Shown here piece after piece: positions 1 through 6,832 of a DNA stretch of 7,383 bases; positions within the stretch are counted from its first letter, which is position 1, and every line of letters starts with the position of its first letter. Both the position numbers and the translations under genes were made by a program. This DNA comes from an uncultured Lachnospiraceae bacterium. GTDB lineage: Bacteria > Bacillota_A > Clostridia > Lachnospirales > Lachnospiraceae. The notes under the pieces are model-generated. The model did no database searches, had not been told where the DNA came from, and was given only the letters and a program-made list of their open reading frames with translations. The stretch lies in contig CADBNG010000058.1 in NCBI GenBank assembly GCA_902795985.1, positions 1 through 7,383 of the forward strand. The letters are read 5' to 3'.

Positions 1-525
1 CCCCATCGTATGAAACCGTCTTTTTTCGCTGTCGGGGATCAGTCCCTTCATATTCTTCAGCGCGCAGGTCACCCGGGTCTGGCAGTGGCCTTTGAGCACC
101 GGGATATTGATCAGGAAATCAAACGTTTCCGCACAGGCGCAGATGTTCAGCGGCATTCCCGCCGCGTCGGTTTTTTTCACCCCGTCGGCTTTGGTGTCGA
201 TCATTTTCACGCCGTACTTTTCCGCCAGGGCGTTATAACCGCAGATATCCATTGCTTCGGTGGTTTTATCTCCGACCCAGGCGCCTTCGGCGATGGTAAT
301 ATCTGCAAAACCATTTTCCTGAAGATATTCGATAATGCCGGCTGTTACCTCCGGATGAGTCGTTGCCCCATAGGATGCCGGCGTCGGCGTAACCAGATTC
401 GGCTTCAGGCCGATGCGCGCATTCTTCGACGGGATTTCCCCCGCCAGGTCCGCCGCGGCCAGGAGGCGTTTGGTCATGTTTTTGAAGTCGGTTCCGTAGG
501 AACGGTAAATCTCGTTTGCAAGCAT
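1..525 (-). CDS. DUF362 domain-containing protein (N-terminal 175 residues, runs off left edge)
   Basis: The reading frame stays open from an ATG at 525 to the window edge, giving the first 175 residues. The start is supported by GAGG at 536-533 with a 7-base spacer. Recognisable DUF362 features are a KPNLV segment at residues 41-45, a THPEV stretch at 56-60, IAEGAW at 78-83, and the family's late motif around residues 141-164, which runs IPVLKGH, then RVT, then ALKNMKGLIP. DUF362 proteins are often linked to iron-sulfur chemistry, and many carry a C-terminal 4Fe-4S ferredoxin domain. Any such domain here would lie beyond the edge. No signal peptide or membrane segment is visible, so it looks cytoplasmic. 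Its biochemical role is unknown. It follows copA in the same direction after 131 bases that are mostly palindromic repeats, and no convincing promoter is visible in the gap. Whether it belongs to the copper operon is therefore open. Family assignment is fairly secure; function is not assigned. Confidence 0.85.
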   Translation of the reverse strand, partial: MLANEIYRSYGTDFKNMTKRLLAAADLAGEIPSKNARIGLKPNLVTPTPASYGATTHPEVTAGIIEYLQENGFADITIAEGAWVGDKTTEAMDICGYNALAEKYGVKMIDTKADGVKKTDAAGMPLNICACAETFDFLINIPVLKGHCQTRVTCALKNMKGLIPDSEKRRFHTMG

Positions 526-542
526 GTTCTTTCCTCTTATTG
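526..542 (-). promoter_or_regulatory. Ribosome binding site and leader of the DUF362 gene
   Basis: On the minus strand AAGAGGAAAG precedes the ATG at 525, with GAGG at 536-533 and 7 bases of spacing. This supports the chosen start and shows that the DUF362 gene has its own initiation signal and need not depend on coupling to copA. Confidence 0.6.
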
Positions 543-563
543 ATTAAGCAGAGGGGATGAAAG

Positions 564-605
564 GGGACGGAGCAGGGGGGCGAAAGGGACTGTCCCCTTC
601 GGCTC
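564..605. repeat. Intergenic palindromic repeat, family 1, copy 1
   Basis: This 42-base unit is repeated at 617-658 with a single difference (G here, A in the other copy, 17 bases into the unit). Its core at 581-601 is a 21-base dyad centred on GGGACTGTCCC, with CGAA and TTCG at its ends. It has one A/C mismatch, which becomes a G-U pair in the minus-strand transcript, so the RNA could form one continuous hairpin stem. The other half of the unit is a G-rich tail. There is no T-run after the hairpin, so it does not look like an intrinsic terminator. It resembles REP-like dispersed intergenic elements; this class assignment is inferred. Confidence 0.75.
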
Positions 606-616
606 CGGTTCCGGGA

Positions 617-658
617 GGGACGGAGCAGGGGGACGAAAGGGACTGTCCCCTTCGGCTC
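617..658. repeat. Intergenic palindromic repeat, family 1, copy 2 (reaches into the copA stop codon)
   Basis: This is the second 42-base copy, in direct orientation to 564-605 with a period of 53 and an 11-base separator. The dyad core lies at 634-654. The last two bases of the unit (657-658) are part of the copA TGA stop codon at 657-659, so the repeat sits flush against, and slightly inside, the gene's 3' end. The copA transcript would therefore carry two strong hairpins directly after its stop codon. Such hairpins could protect the 3' end of the message or reduce read-through into the DUF362 gene. Confidence 0.75.
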
Positions 659-860
659 AGCCGACGAACGTGTAGTCTTTGGCTTCGACCGCCTGCTTTA
701 CGGCTGCCTCGTCATAGTCTCCCGAAAGGGTCAGGACGGCTTCGCCGGTTTCATGGCTGACGGCGGCTTCCTGTACAAAGGGAAGCGCTTCCAGAGCCTT
801 TTTTACGGTGGCGGAGCAGTGCTGGCACATCATTCCTTCGATTTTAACTGTTTTTTCCAT
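657..860 (-). CDS. Possible internal initiation product: 67-residue CopZ-like copper chaperone inside copA
   Basis: In frame within copA, Met789 (ATG at 860-858) begins a segment of exactly one HMA domain length. It has the typical GMMCQHC metal-binding loop and ends at the copA stop. An AAAGGA element at 874-869 lies 8 bases upstream of this ATG, a normal ribosome binding site and spacing. The upstream bases encode a purine-rich, hydrophilic linker that looks more like an intergenic leader than a folded domain. A free CopZ would carry Cu(I) in the cytoplasm to CopA or CsoR. Making a free metal-binding domain from a copA gene has precedent: E. coli copA yields CopA(Z) through programmed frameshifting. 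What is seen is the ATG, the SD and the domain boundary; actual internal initiation is inferred. Confidence 0.4.
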   Translation of the reverse strand: MEKTVKIEGMMCQHCSATVKKALEALPFVQEAAVSHETGEAVLTLSGDYDEAAVKQAVEAKDYTFVG

Positions 861-3224
861 GTCCGATTTCCTTTCTTCGTTCCGGTTTTCCGTTTCTTTT
901 TCTTCTTTATTCATCAGCGGCGCCGCGCCGGAAAGGCTGTCCTTTTTCGGACGGTCCCGCGATGTGTCATGGAGTTTGAAAAGGTTCAGGCGCAGGGCGT
1001 TCATGCAGACGGTGAAGCTGGAAAGGCTCATGGCCGCCGCGCCGATCATGGGATTCATCTTCCAGGCGAACAGACCCGCTGCCAGCGGAATGCAGACCGC
1101 GTTATAGAAGAACGCCCAGAAAAGGTTCTCATGAATGTTTTTCAGGGTCTGACGGCTTAAGCGGACCGCTGCCGCCACGTCCGACAGGGTGCTGTTCATC
1201 AGGACGATATCCGCGCTGTCGATGGCCACGTCCGTTCCGGCGCCGATGGCAATGCCGGTGTCCGCCCGGGTAAGGGCCGGGGCATCGTTGATGCCGTCGC
1301 CGACCATGGCAACCCGCCCATGCTCCTGCAGCTTTTTAATTACCGCTTCCTTTCCGTCGGGCAGAACGTCCGCAATCCACTCGTCCACGCCGGCCTGTTT
1401 TCCGACCGCAGCGGCAGTGCGCTCGTTGTCGCCGGTCAGCATAACAACCTTCATTCCCTGGTTGTGGAGCTGGCGGATCGCCTCTGCGGAATCGGCCTTG
1501 ATGGTGTCCGCCACCGCTATGATGCCCAGAAGCCGGCCGTCTTCTTCAAAGAAAAGGGGCGTTTTGCCCGACGCCGCCAGCTCCCGGGAAACAAGCAGCA
1601 GTTCTTCCGGCACTTCAGCGCAGGTACGGATAAATTTCTCGTTTCCTCCGTGCAGAAGCTTTCCCTTTCGTTCCGCCTCCAGCCCGCTGCCCGGCAGCGC
1701 CTTAAACGCCGTAACTTCGTCCGGAAGAATTCCCTTTTTCTGACCTTCCTCCACAATCGCCTTTGCCAGAGGATGCTCGCTCTTCTGTTCCAGGGAAAGA
1801 GCCGCGGCAAAGAGGTCTTCTTTGGAAACGTCTTCCGCCGGAAGCAGATCCGTAACCTGCGGTTCACCGGAAGTAATGGTCCCGGTCTTGTCCAGAACCA
1901 CGATCTGCGTACGGCCGGCAGTCTCCAGCGCCTCGCTGGTTTTGAAAAGGATGCCGTTTTTCGCGCCGATGCCGTTGCCGACCATGATCGCCACCGGCGT
2001 GGCCAGCCCCAAGGCGCAGGGGCAGGAAATGACCAGCACCGAAATGCCTCTTGCCAGGGCAAAGCTGACCGATTCTCCCGCCAGCAGCCAGCCGATAATC
2101 ACCACTGCGGCGATACCGATCACCGCCGGAACGAAAACGCCGGAAACCCTGTCCGCAATCCGCGCGATCGGGGCTTTCGTCGCCGCCGCGTCCGAGACCA
2201 TCCGGACGATCTGCGCCAGTGTCGTGTCCTCGCCCACCCGTGTCGCCCGGCATTTCAGGAAACCGGACTGGTTGATCGTCGCCGCGCTGACCCTGTCTCC
2301 CGGGGTTTTATCCACGGGAATGGACTCACCGGTCAGCGCCGATTCATTGACCGCGCTTTCCCCTTCCAGAATCACGCCGTCCACGGGAATGCTCTCGCCC
2401 GGCCGCACCACAAACAGATCGTCGGTCCGCACTTCACCGATCGGAACTTCCGTTTCCGCGCCGTCCCGCAGAAGGACCGCCGTTTTCGGCGCCAGCTTCA
2501 TCAGACTCTTTAAGGCATTGGTGGTCCGGCCTTTTGAAAGGGCTTCCAGCAGCTTGCCCACGGTAATCAGGGCAGGGATCATGGCTGCGGATTCAAAATA
2601 CAGTTCGTTGTGGTACAGCTCCATCAGCGACATATTGTCCGCGCCGGCTGTAACCATCACGGTCATTTTATAAAGAACATAAACGCTCCAGCCGAAGGAA
2701 ACCGAAGAGCCCAGCGCCACCAGCGTGTCCATGTTCGGGGCCCCGTGCCGGAGGGAACCGAAGCCGCTGGTAAAGAATTTCCCGTTAATAATCATCACCA
2801 CCGCGGCCAGGATCATCTGGCTCAGCGCAAGGCCGAGATGGTTGTGATTCAAAAACGGCGGCACGGGCCAGTTCAGCATGTTATGGCCCATGCTCATGTA
2901 CATCAGCACCGCCAGAAAAACAACGGAAAAAATCAGCCTTTTTTTCAGTTTCGGGGTCTCCCGATCCTTCAGAGCTTCTTCTTCGGCGGCAAAGGAAAAA
3001 GGCTCCCGGCCCGCCTCTTTTGCCGTTTCTTTCGGACCGGCGCCGTATCCGGCCTGCTCCACCGCCTGAATGATATCCTCCGCCTTTGCCGTGCCTTCCA
3101 CGCCCATGGAATTGGTCAGAAGGCTGACGGATACGGAAGTCACTCCGGGGACTTTCGCCACCGCTTTCTCAACGCGGGCCTGACAGGCCGCGCAGCTCAT
3201 GCCGGTTACAATGTACTGTTCCAT
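657..3224 (-). CDS. copA: Copper-exporting P-type ATPase CopA with fused C-terminal CopZ-like domain
   Basis: This 855-residue Cu(I)-transporting P1B-1 ATPase pumps Cu(I) out of the cytoplasm using ATP. In order it has an N-terminal heavy-metal-associated domain with CxxC (C11, C14), a soluble linker, membrane helices from about residue 95, and the actuator TGES loop (298-301). Next come the transmembrane CPC metal site (401-403), the phosphorylation motif DKTGT with D445, HP (H484-P485) and TGDN (597-600), then GDGINDAP (642-649). The last helices carry YN (707-708) and MSLSS (732-736), the Cu(I)-selective signature. After the last helix a charged linker (about 751-788) leads to a second CxxC domain (789-855; C800, C803). 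No key residue is missing. Start: ATG with AGGAG at 3240-3236 and an 11-base spacer; the SD touches the csoR stop and the genes are 16 bases apart, so they are co-transcribed. The extra C-terminal domain is the unusual feature. Function is confident; copper rather than silver as the main substrate is inferred from the signature residues and csoR. Confidence 0.97.
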   Translation of the reverse strand: MEQYIVTGMSCAACQARVEKAVAKVPGVTSVSVSLLTNSMGVEGTAKAEDIIQAVEQAGYGAGPKETAKEAGREPFSFAAEEEALKDRETPKLKKRLIFSVVFLAVLMYMSMGHNMLNWPVPPFLNHNHLGLALSQMILAAVVMIINGKFFTSGFGSLRHGAPNMDTLVALGSSVSFGWSVYVLYKMTVMVTAGADNMSLMELYHNELYFESAAMIPALITVGKLLEALSKGRTTNALKSLMKLAPKTAVLLRDGAETEVPIGEVRTDDLFVVRPGESIPVDGVILEGESAVNESALTGESIPVDKTPGDRVSAATINQSGFLKCRATRVGEDTTLAQIVRMVSDAAATKAPIARIADRVSGVFVPAVIGIAAVVIIGWLLAGESVSFALARGISVLVISCPCALGLATPVAIMVGNGIGAKNGILFKTSEALETAGRTQIVVLDKTGTITSGEPQVTDLLPAEDVSKEDLFAAALSLEQKSEHPLAKAIVEEGQKKGILPDEVTAFKALPGSGLEAERKGKLLHGGNEKFIRTCAEVPEELLLVSRELAASGKTPLFFEEDGRLLGIIAVADTIKADSAEAIRQLHNQGMKVVMLTGDNERTAAAVGKQAGVDEWIADVLPDGKEAVIKKLQEHGRVAMVGDGINDAPALTRADTGIAIGAGTDVAIDSADIVLMNSTLSDVAAAVRLSRQTLKNIHENLFWAFFYNAVCIPLAAGLFAWKMNPMIGAAAMSLSSFTVCMNALRLNLFKLHDTSRDRPKKDSLSGAAPLMNKEEKETENRNEERKSDMEKTVKIEGMMCQHCSATVKKALEALPFVQEAAVSHETGEAVLTLSGDYDEAAVKQAVEAKDYTFVG

Positions 3225-3240
3225 ACGAAAGGCTGCTCCT

Positions 3241-3552
3241 TTATTTCATCAGTTTCTGCATCAGTTTTACAAACTCACCGATAGCCTCCTCATCGCCGCT
3301 GCGGATATCCTCCGCCACACAGCTGCGCATATGACAGGCCATCAGTTCCTTATTAAAGCTGTTCAGGGCGCTGGTCACTGCCTGGACCTGGATGAGGATT
3401 TCCGGGCAGTAGGCATCGTTTTCCACCATTTTTTCGATCCCGCGGATCTGCCCCTCCGCCTTTTTCAGGCGGTTCAGAAGAGCTTTTTTCTCCTCTTCGG
3501 ACCGGTGCTTTTTTCGTTCGCCGCAGTGCGGACAGGATAATTCGTTCATCAT
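3241..3552 (-). CDS. csoR: Copper-sensing transcriptional repressor CsoR
   Basis: This is a 103-residue all-helical repressor of the CsoR/RcnR (DUF156) family. It binds operator DNA when copper-free and releases it on binding Cu(I). The Cu(I) ligand set is present with the spacing of the M. tuberculosis protein: C49, H74, C78 (25 and 4 residues apart). The preceding Y48 matches the conserved tyrosine. This C-H-C set separates it from nickel/cobalt RcnR proteins. Typical family helices are seen in the stretches [16 protein letters not shown] (29-43) and [10 protein letters not shown] (61-70). An N-terminal tail adds a CPHC motif (C7, C10) and H16, extra potential metal ligands. Two ATGs are adjacent: AGAGG at 3561-3557 is 4 bases from the first and 7 from the second (3549), so the second may be the real start. 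It is the first gene of the operon with copA and its promoter carries two matching palindromes, which implies autoregulation. Confidence 0.95.
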   Translation of the reverse strand: MMNELSCPHCGERKKHRSEEEKKALLNRLKKAEGQIRGIEKMVENDAYCPEILIQVQAVTSALNSFNKELMACHMRSCVAEDIRSGDEEAIGEFVKLMQKLMK

Positions 3553-3585
3553 GATTCCTCTTTATTTCTTCAAAAGCATTTGGCA

Positions 3586-3602
3586 ATACCCCCAGGGGGT
3601 AT
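3586..3602. promoter_or_regulatory. CsoR operator 1, perfect 17-base palindrome in the csoR leader
   Basis: The sequence is ATACCCCC, a central A, then GGGGGTAT, with every pair matched. TAC/GTA-flanked C5/G5 tracts are the known form of CsoR operators. It lies downstream of the predicted transcription start (about +11 to +27 if transcription begins near 3612), so a bound repressor would act as a roadblock or block promoter clearance. Its centre is 36 bases from that of operator 2. Confidence 0.85.
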
Positions 3603-3618
3603 CCGTTTCTTTTATAAA

Positions 3619-3646
3619 AATATACCCCCTCGGGGTATATTGTCAA
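3619..3646 (-). promoter_or_regulatory. csoR-copA promoter
   Basis: On the minus strand there is a perfect -35 box TTGACA (3646-3641), a 16-base spacer, and a -10 box TATATT (3624-3619, five of six consensus positions). Initiation is expected near 3612, leaving a leader of about 60 bases before csoR. The spacer is almost entirely the CsoR operator, so this strong promoter should be silent until Cu(I) releases the repressor. Confidence 0.85.
3620..3640. promoter_or_regulatory. CsoR operator 2, within the -35/-10 spacer
   Basis: This is a 21-base inverted repeat with 9-base arms (ATATACCCC and GGGGTATAT) around a 3-base centre. It has the same TACCCC/GGGGTA half-sites as operator 1. It fills the whole spacer between TTGACA (3646-3641) and TATATT (3624-3619) and overlaps the -10 box, so CsoR binding here would exclude RNA polymerase directly. 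Confidence 0.88.
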
Positions 3647-3739
3647 GGGAATTCTGTCGAAAAACAGAAAAAAATTCGTTTCCCGATTTCATGCTTTCAG
3701 GCATTTTCTCCGGAAACCGTTCCGGCAGAAAGACGGCAG

Positions 3740-3768
3740 AAAAAAATGTCCCCCGATTTTAACCGGAC
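3740..3768 (-). terminator. Candidate intrinsic terminator of the rhamnogalacturonan lyase gene
   Basis: On the minus strand, GTCC (3768-3765) can pair with GGAC (3751-3748), with a further short GGT/ATC pairing inside it. Two bases later comes a run of seven T (3746-3740). The lyase stop codon TAA (3761-3759) lies in the loop. The stem is short and bulged, so this is a modest candidate, but its position between the lyase gene and the copper promoter is where a terminator would be expected. Confidence 0.35.
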
Positions 3769-5669
3769 GGCGGCACGGTCCGTACCCGGCATGCCGTCTC
3801 CCTCCGATCCCTTTTATCCGGCTTATCGCTGACATAATAGCCCAGATGGGCCGACTGATTATAACCGACATTCTGCAAAGCCGCCTGCAGCCGGTAGGCA
3901 CTGTCGTGCATCAGGGTAACCAGCCTGTGCTCCGTCGGAATCACCGTCGTATAAATCAGGAGTGACCTGCCGTCATCAGACCGAACCACGATCTCTTCCC
4001 GCCAGTCTCCGAACAGGTCGGCGCAGAGGCAGACGTTGTTCTTCGTCCCGTTGTTCGTCAGGCCGTCCGGAAGGATTTCGATCAGGCCGTCCCGGTTGCT
4101 GATCCGTACCGGGCATTCCCCTTCCTCGGAAACCCCGTCCAGAAGATCGTCAAGAAGGTCCCCGTCCCAGAAAATCCGGAAGTTCTGCGAATCCGGCGTG
4201 AAATCCGCCGCCTCGATCCGGGTTTTTCCATAGGAAGCGAACTCCCCGGCGCCCCACATCTCAAAATAGCCGTCCGTATAGCCGGTATGGGCCATCATTC
4301 CGCGATAAGTATCTTCCGTTCCATCCTGATGAAACAGTTCCTTCCCGTTCTTTGCATTATAAAGCGTCATACCAAAAGGCTCGGATTCATGGACGCTGAA
4401 GTATTCCATCCCGGGATTTTTCGGGTCATAATCCGCCAGATGCTGGGCGTCGCCGTGCCCCCTCCCGGAGCACCACAGCACCGAAAAATCGTCGTCCAGC
4501 GCCAGCGACCCGCACAGGATCTCATCCTTTCCGTCCGAATCCACGTCCGCCGCCGAAAGGCTGTGATTGCCCTGGCCTTCATACTCCGTTCCGGCTTCCG
4601 AGGAATCAAATTCCGCTTCCAGCACCAGCCGTTTATCGATCAGCCGGTACGCAGCCGCTGTCGTTTTTCCGTAATATCCGCGCCAGGTGACCGCGCAGGG
4701 ATGCTCTCCGTCGAGAAACGCGACCGCCGCCAGGTACCGTTCCGAACGGTTGCCCCGGTCGTCGCCCCATTCTTCCACCGTTCCCCGGGGATGCGGATAA
4801 TAAACCGTATCCAGCGCCGCGCCGGTGTCTCCCTGAAAAACCGTATAATACTCATCTCCGGAAAGGGCCCGGCCAAAGGACTCTCCCCCGTCCTCCTTAT
4901 GCCGCAGGTCTTCCGTGTTGTCCGCGTTCCGGATGGCTTCCTCCAGCGACGCCTCCGCCACATACCGTCCGGTGCCGTCCTTCGTCCCCGGCGCGGTCTT
5001 GAAGGCCAGTTCCGCCTTTCCGTCCTGGTCGAAATCAAAGGCGGCGATCTGGGTAAAATGCGCGCCGGCCGGGATATTGATCCCCAGGTCCATGCGCCAG
5101 AGCCGTTCACCGCTCAGTTTATAGGCATCGATGAACACATTACCGGAAATCCGCCCCTCCTCACCGCTGTCAAAGGAGTTGGAGGGATCCCATTTCAGGA
5201 TGATTTCATATTCACCGTCCCCGTCCAGATCCGCGCAGGCCGCGTCGTTCGCGGTATAGCCGTATGCCTCTCCGTCCGGCCCGACGCCGCCCTCCGGCGC
5301 TTCGACCGGGATGGAAAGCGCCCTGTCTTTCCAGACGGAAACCGTCCTGCTTCCGGATTCTGTCTGCCCTTCGGCAAGCACGGAATAAAGATCCTGCGGG
5401 CTTCCGTCTTCATCACAGTAATTCGTGCTGTCCGCCACCTCCGCGATCTTTTCCCCGTTTCGATAAACGGAAAACGCCGTGTCGAACTTTTCCGTCCCCA
5501 GCAGCCGCCAGGAAAGATACACTCCTTCCGGTACCGAAACGGCCACCGTTCCCCGGTCCAGATACTCCATCGTCCGCGGCGCCGGCTTTCCGCAGGCCGG
5601 CAGAAGCAGGAGCCCTGCTGCCAGGGCCCCGATACCGATTATTCCAATAAACCTGCGAACTGTCTTCAA
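3759..5669 (-). CDS. Lipoprotein rhamnogalacturonan lyase, polysaccharide lyase family 11 (YesW/YesX-like)
   Basis: This is an extracellular, membrane-tethered lyase predicted to cut the rhamnose-galacturonate backbone of rhamnogalacturonan I by beta-elimination. Start: a TTG at 5669 with AGGAGG at 5680-5675 and a 5-base spacer is preferred over an ATG at 5693, which has no SD. This gives 636 residues beginning with a lipoprotein signal peptide: basic N-terminus, hydrophobic core, lipobox LPAC with Cys26. A beta-sandwich (FN3-like) domain covers about 27-117. The rest is the PL11 beta-propeller with Ca-binding DxDxDG loops near residues 147 (DLDGDG), 212 (DFDQDG) and 375 (DVDSDG), and the hallmark GNHSLS...GHGDAQH region (about 367-410). 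Length is normal for the family. Endo (YesW) and exo (YesX) activity cannot be told apart by eye. About 20 basic residues follow the usual family end (GYNQ...YY). The gene follows the DHHW gene by 10 bases, with the SD overlapping that gene's stop, so it is in the same operon and probably translationally coupled. Confidence 0.93.
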   Translation of the reverse strand: MKTVRRFIGIIGIGALAAGLLLLPACGKPAPRTMEYLDRGTVAVSVPEGVYLSWRLLGTEKFDTAFSVYRNGEKIAEVADSTNYCDEDGSPQDLYSVLAEGQTESGSRTVSVWKDRALSIPVEAPEGGVGPDGEAYGYTANDAACADLDGDGEYEIILKWDPSNSFDSGEEGRISGNVFIDAYKLSGERLWRMDLGINIPAGAHFTQIAAFDFDQDGKAELAFKTAPGTKDGTGRYVAEASLEEAIRNADNTEDLRHKEDGGESFGRALSGDEYYTVFQGDTGAALDTVYYPHPRGTVEEWGDDRGNRSERYLAAVAFLDGEHPCAVTWRGYYGKTTAAAYRLIDKRLVLEAEFDSSEAGTEYEGQGNHSLSAADVDSDGKDEILCGSLALDDDFSVLWCSGRGHGDAQHLADYDPKNPGMEYFSVHESEPFGMTLYNAKNGKELFHQDGTEDTYRGMMAHTGYTDGYFEMWGAGEFASYGKTRIEAADFTPDSQNFRIFWDGDLLDDLLDGVSEEGECPVRISNRDGLIEILPDGLTNNGTKNNVCLCADLFGDWREEIVVRSDDGRSLLIYTTVIPTEHRLVTLMHDSAYRLQAALQNVGYNQSAHLGYYVSDKPDKRDRRETACRVRTVPPSG

Positions 5670-5682
5670 CGAGGCCTCCTCA
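5670..5682 (-). promoter_or_regulatory. SD overlapping the DHHW stop codon; decides the TTG start of the lyase
   Basis: The minus-strand bases read TGAGGAGGCCTCG directly before TTG at 5669. TGA (5682-5680) is the stop of the DHHW gene, and its last base begins AGGAGG (5680-5675). Ribosomes ending the DHHW protein are placed on the lyase SD, a classic coupling layout. The SD is the strongest near this gene, so the TTG is the likelier start. Confidence 0.75.
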
Positions 5683-6819
5683 CTGAAAATCATTCATCTG
5701 GGAAGTGGGCATAAAGCTGATGGTATAGGCGATCACAACGGTCCGGATCTCCGGATGCTCTTCCAGATATTCATAAACCTTTGTACTGTTCCGCATATCC
5801 CAGGCCGTTATATGCCCCACGGCAAGACTCATAAACGGCAGTACAACATTCGAGAAGGAATCATAGATCATCAGGATCTGCCCTTCCTCCACGTCCGCGT
5901 TGTCGATTTCAAGAAGCTTCAGGTCGGACATATAATAGTAATAAGGAGTAATGTTAGTATTATACCGCTCCAGAAGCTCCGGACGGGTCAGAATTTCGAA
6001 GCCGCCTTCTTTTTCCTTATCCGTCTCCATATCATGATACTTCAGCCGCACAGGATCCAGCGGCGTCAGAAGCACAAGGTCGTCCCGGTCCGCGAGATCT
6101 CCCTGAACCTTCCGTCCCTGTTCCCCCACCCAGAAATCCGGAAGGACGGTGCGTTCAAAGCGGGAAGGATCCAGCCGCTGCGTATCATAACGGCTCCCGT
6201 ACTCCCGGTTCAGGGCCTTCAGGATCTCTCCTGCCGCCCGAAGGCCGGCATCCGCTGTCCAGTGATGATCCATCCGGTAAAACATGCTGTAAAAATCATC
6301 CCGGAAAAACTCCCGCACATCCAGCAGGGGGATACCCCTTTTCCGGAATTCGTCCCGCATTTTATCGGCTGTAAAGTTCCGGAAGCAGCTGAGCCCCTGG
6401 CTTTGGAGATCTTCATCGGACCGGGGCTTTCCCGGAAGGATCGCGTAAAGGAACTCCCGGCCGCTCTCTTTGCAGTATGTATACAGTTTCTCTACATTAT
6501 CCGCTGCATTTTCCGTCGAGTGGGGTGCGCTTTCCTGGATAATAAAGCCGTTCGGATGAATATAAATCCCGTTTTCGGGAAAATAACGGCGATCCAGGAA
6601 ACGGTTCGCCATATGGTATGGCGCCAGGATCAGCCGGGATTTTTCGATCAATGACTTATCCAGGACCTCCTCCCGTTCCTCCGGATCCCAGGCAGCCTCC
6701 TTCAGCTCCCACGGTCTGACGGCTGCCGCAATTCCTCCCAGGGCAAGAGACGCTGCCAGGAAAAAAACGCAGCCTGCCGTGCAGACGATATTCAGGATCC
6801 GGACCGACTTTTTCTTCAC
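5680..6819 (-). CDS. DHHW-family (AlgX/AlgJ-like SGNH) polysaccharide O-acetylation protein
   Basis: This 379-residue protein has one N-terminal membrane anchor (hydrophobic from about residue 9 to 32 after a basic KKK start), and the rest is predicted to lie outside the membrane. The family signature DHHW is at 184-187, supplying the Asp and His of an SGNH-type Ser-His-Asp triad. A likely nucleophile is S321 in the motif YDSFSN (319-324), the usual late serine block. Such proteins work with MBOAT membrane acyltransferases to move acetyl groups onto exported polysaccharides, as AlgJ/AlgX do with AlgI. Here the gene directly follows an MBOAT gene, which fits. Start: GTG at 6819 with AAGGAGG at 6834-6828 and about 8 bases of spacing; a palindromic repeat reaches two bases into that SD. 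It ends 10 bases before the TTG start of the PL11 lyase. Family assignment is firm; the acceptor polymer is unknown. Confidence 0.9.
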   Translation of the reverse strand: MKKKSVRILNIVCTAGCVFFLAASLALGGIAAAVRPWELKEAAWDPEEREEVLDKSLIEKSRLILAPYHMANRFLDRRYFPENGIYIHPNGFIIQESAPHSTENAADNVEKLYTYCKESGREFLYAILPGKPRSDEDLQSQGLSCFRNFTADKMRDEFRKRGIPLLDVREFFRDDFYSMFYRMDHHWTADAGLRAAGEILKALNREYGSRYDTQRLDPSRFERTVLPDFWVGEQGRKVQGDLADRDDLVLLTPLDPVRLKYHDMETDKEKEGGFEILTRPELLERYNTNITPYYYYMSDLKLLEIDNADVEEGQILMIYDSFSNVVLPFMSLAVGHITAWDMRNSTKVYEYLEEHPEIRTVVIAYTISFMPTSQMNDFQ

Positions 6820-6832
6820 ACCGACAACCTCC

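Noticed and set aside
10..543. Plus-strand open frame of 177 codons at the left edge
   Set aside because: The opposite strand encodes a clear DUF362 protein with SD and conserved motifs; this frame is its shadow.
581..654. Family 1 hairpins as intrinsic terminators of copA
   Set aside because: Neither hairpin is followed by a T-run on the minus strand; the following bases are C-rich.
557..760. Plus-strand open frame of 67 codons across the family 1 repeats
   Set aside because: It is produced by the G-rich repeats and the antisense of the copA end; the translation repeats itself because the DNA does.
892..912. A-rich stretch in the copA linker as a programmed frameshift site
   Set aside because: It has five A then G (GAAGAAAAAG) and lacks the A AAA AAG heptamer in the right phase; no downstream stimulator is evident.
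1320..2513. Long plus-strand open frame of 397 codons opposite copA
   Set aside because: It is antisense to a fully motif-complete P-type ATPase. Its translation is rich in Arg, His and Gln with no domain, and such frames are common opposite GC-rich genes.
3668..3725. CCGGAA/TTCCGG hairpin (3710-3725) and the T7 run at 3674-3668 as a terminator
   Set aside because: The hairpin is about 36 bases from the T-run, and the closer AAATCG/CGAATTT pairing is short and bulged. The candidate at 3740-3768 is better placed.
4287..5714. Long plus-strand open frame of 475 codons opposite the PL11 lyase
   Set aside because: It is the shadow of an unmistakable PL11 gene; the translation is low in acidic residues, has no recognisable family, and no SD stands out.
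5479..6654. Plus-strand open frame of 391 codons opposite the DHHW and lyase genes
   Set aside because: It spans two real genes on the other strand and their junction, and shows no family features.
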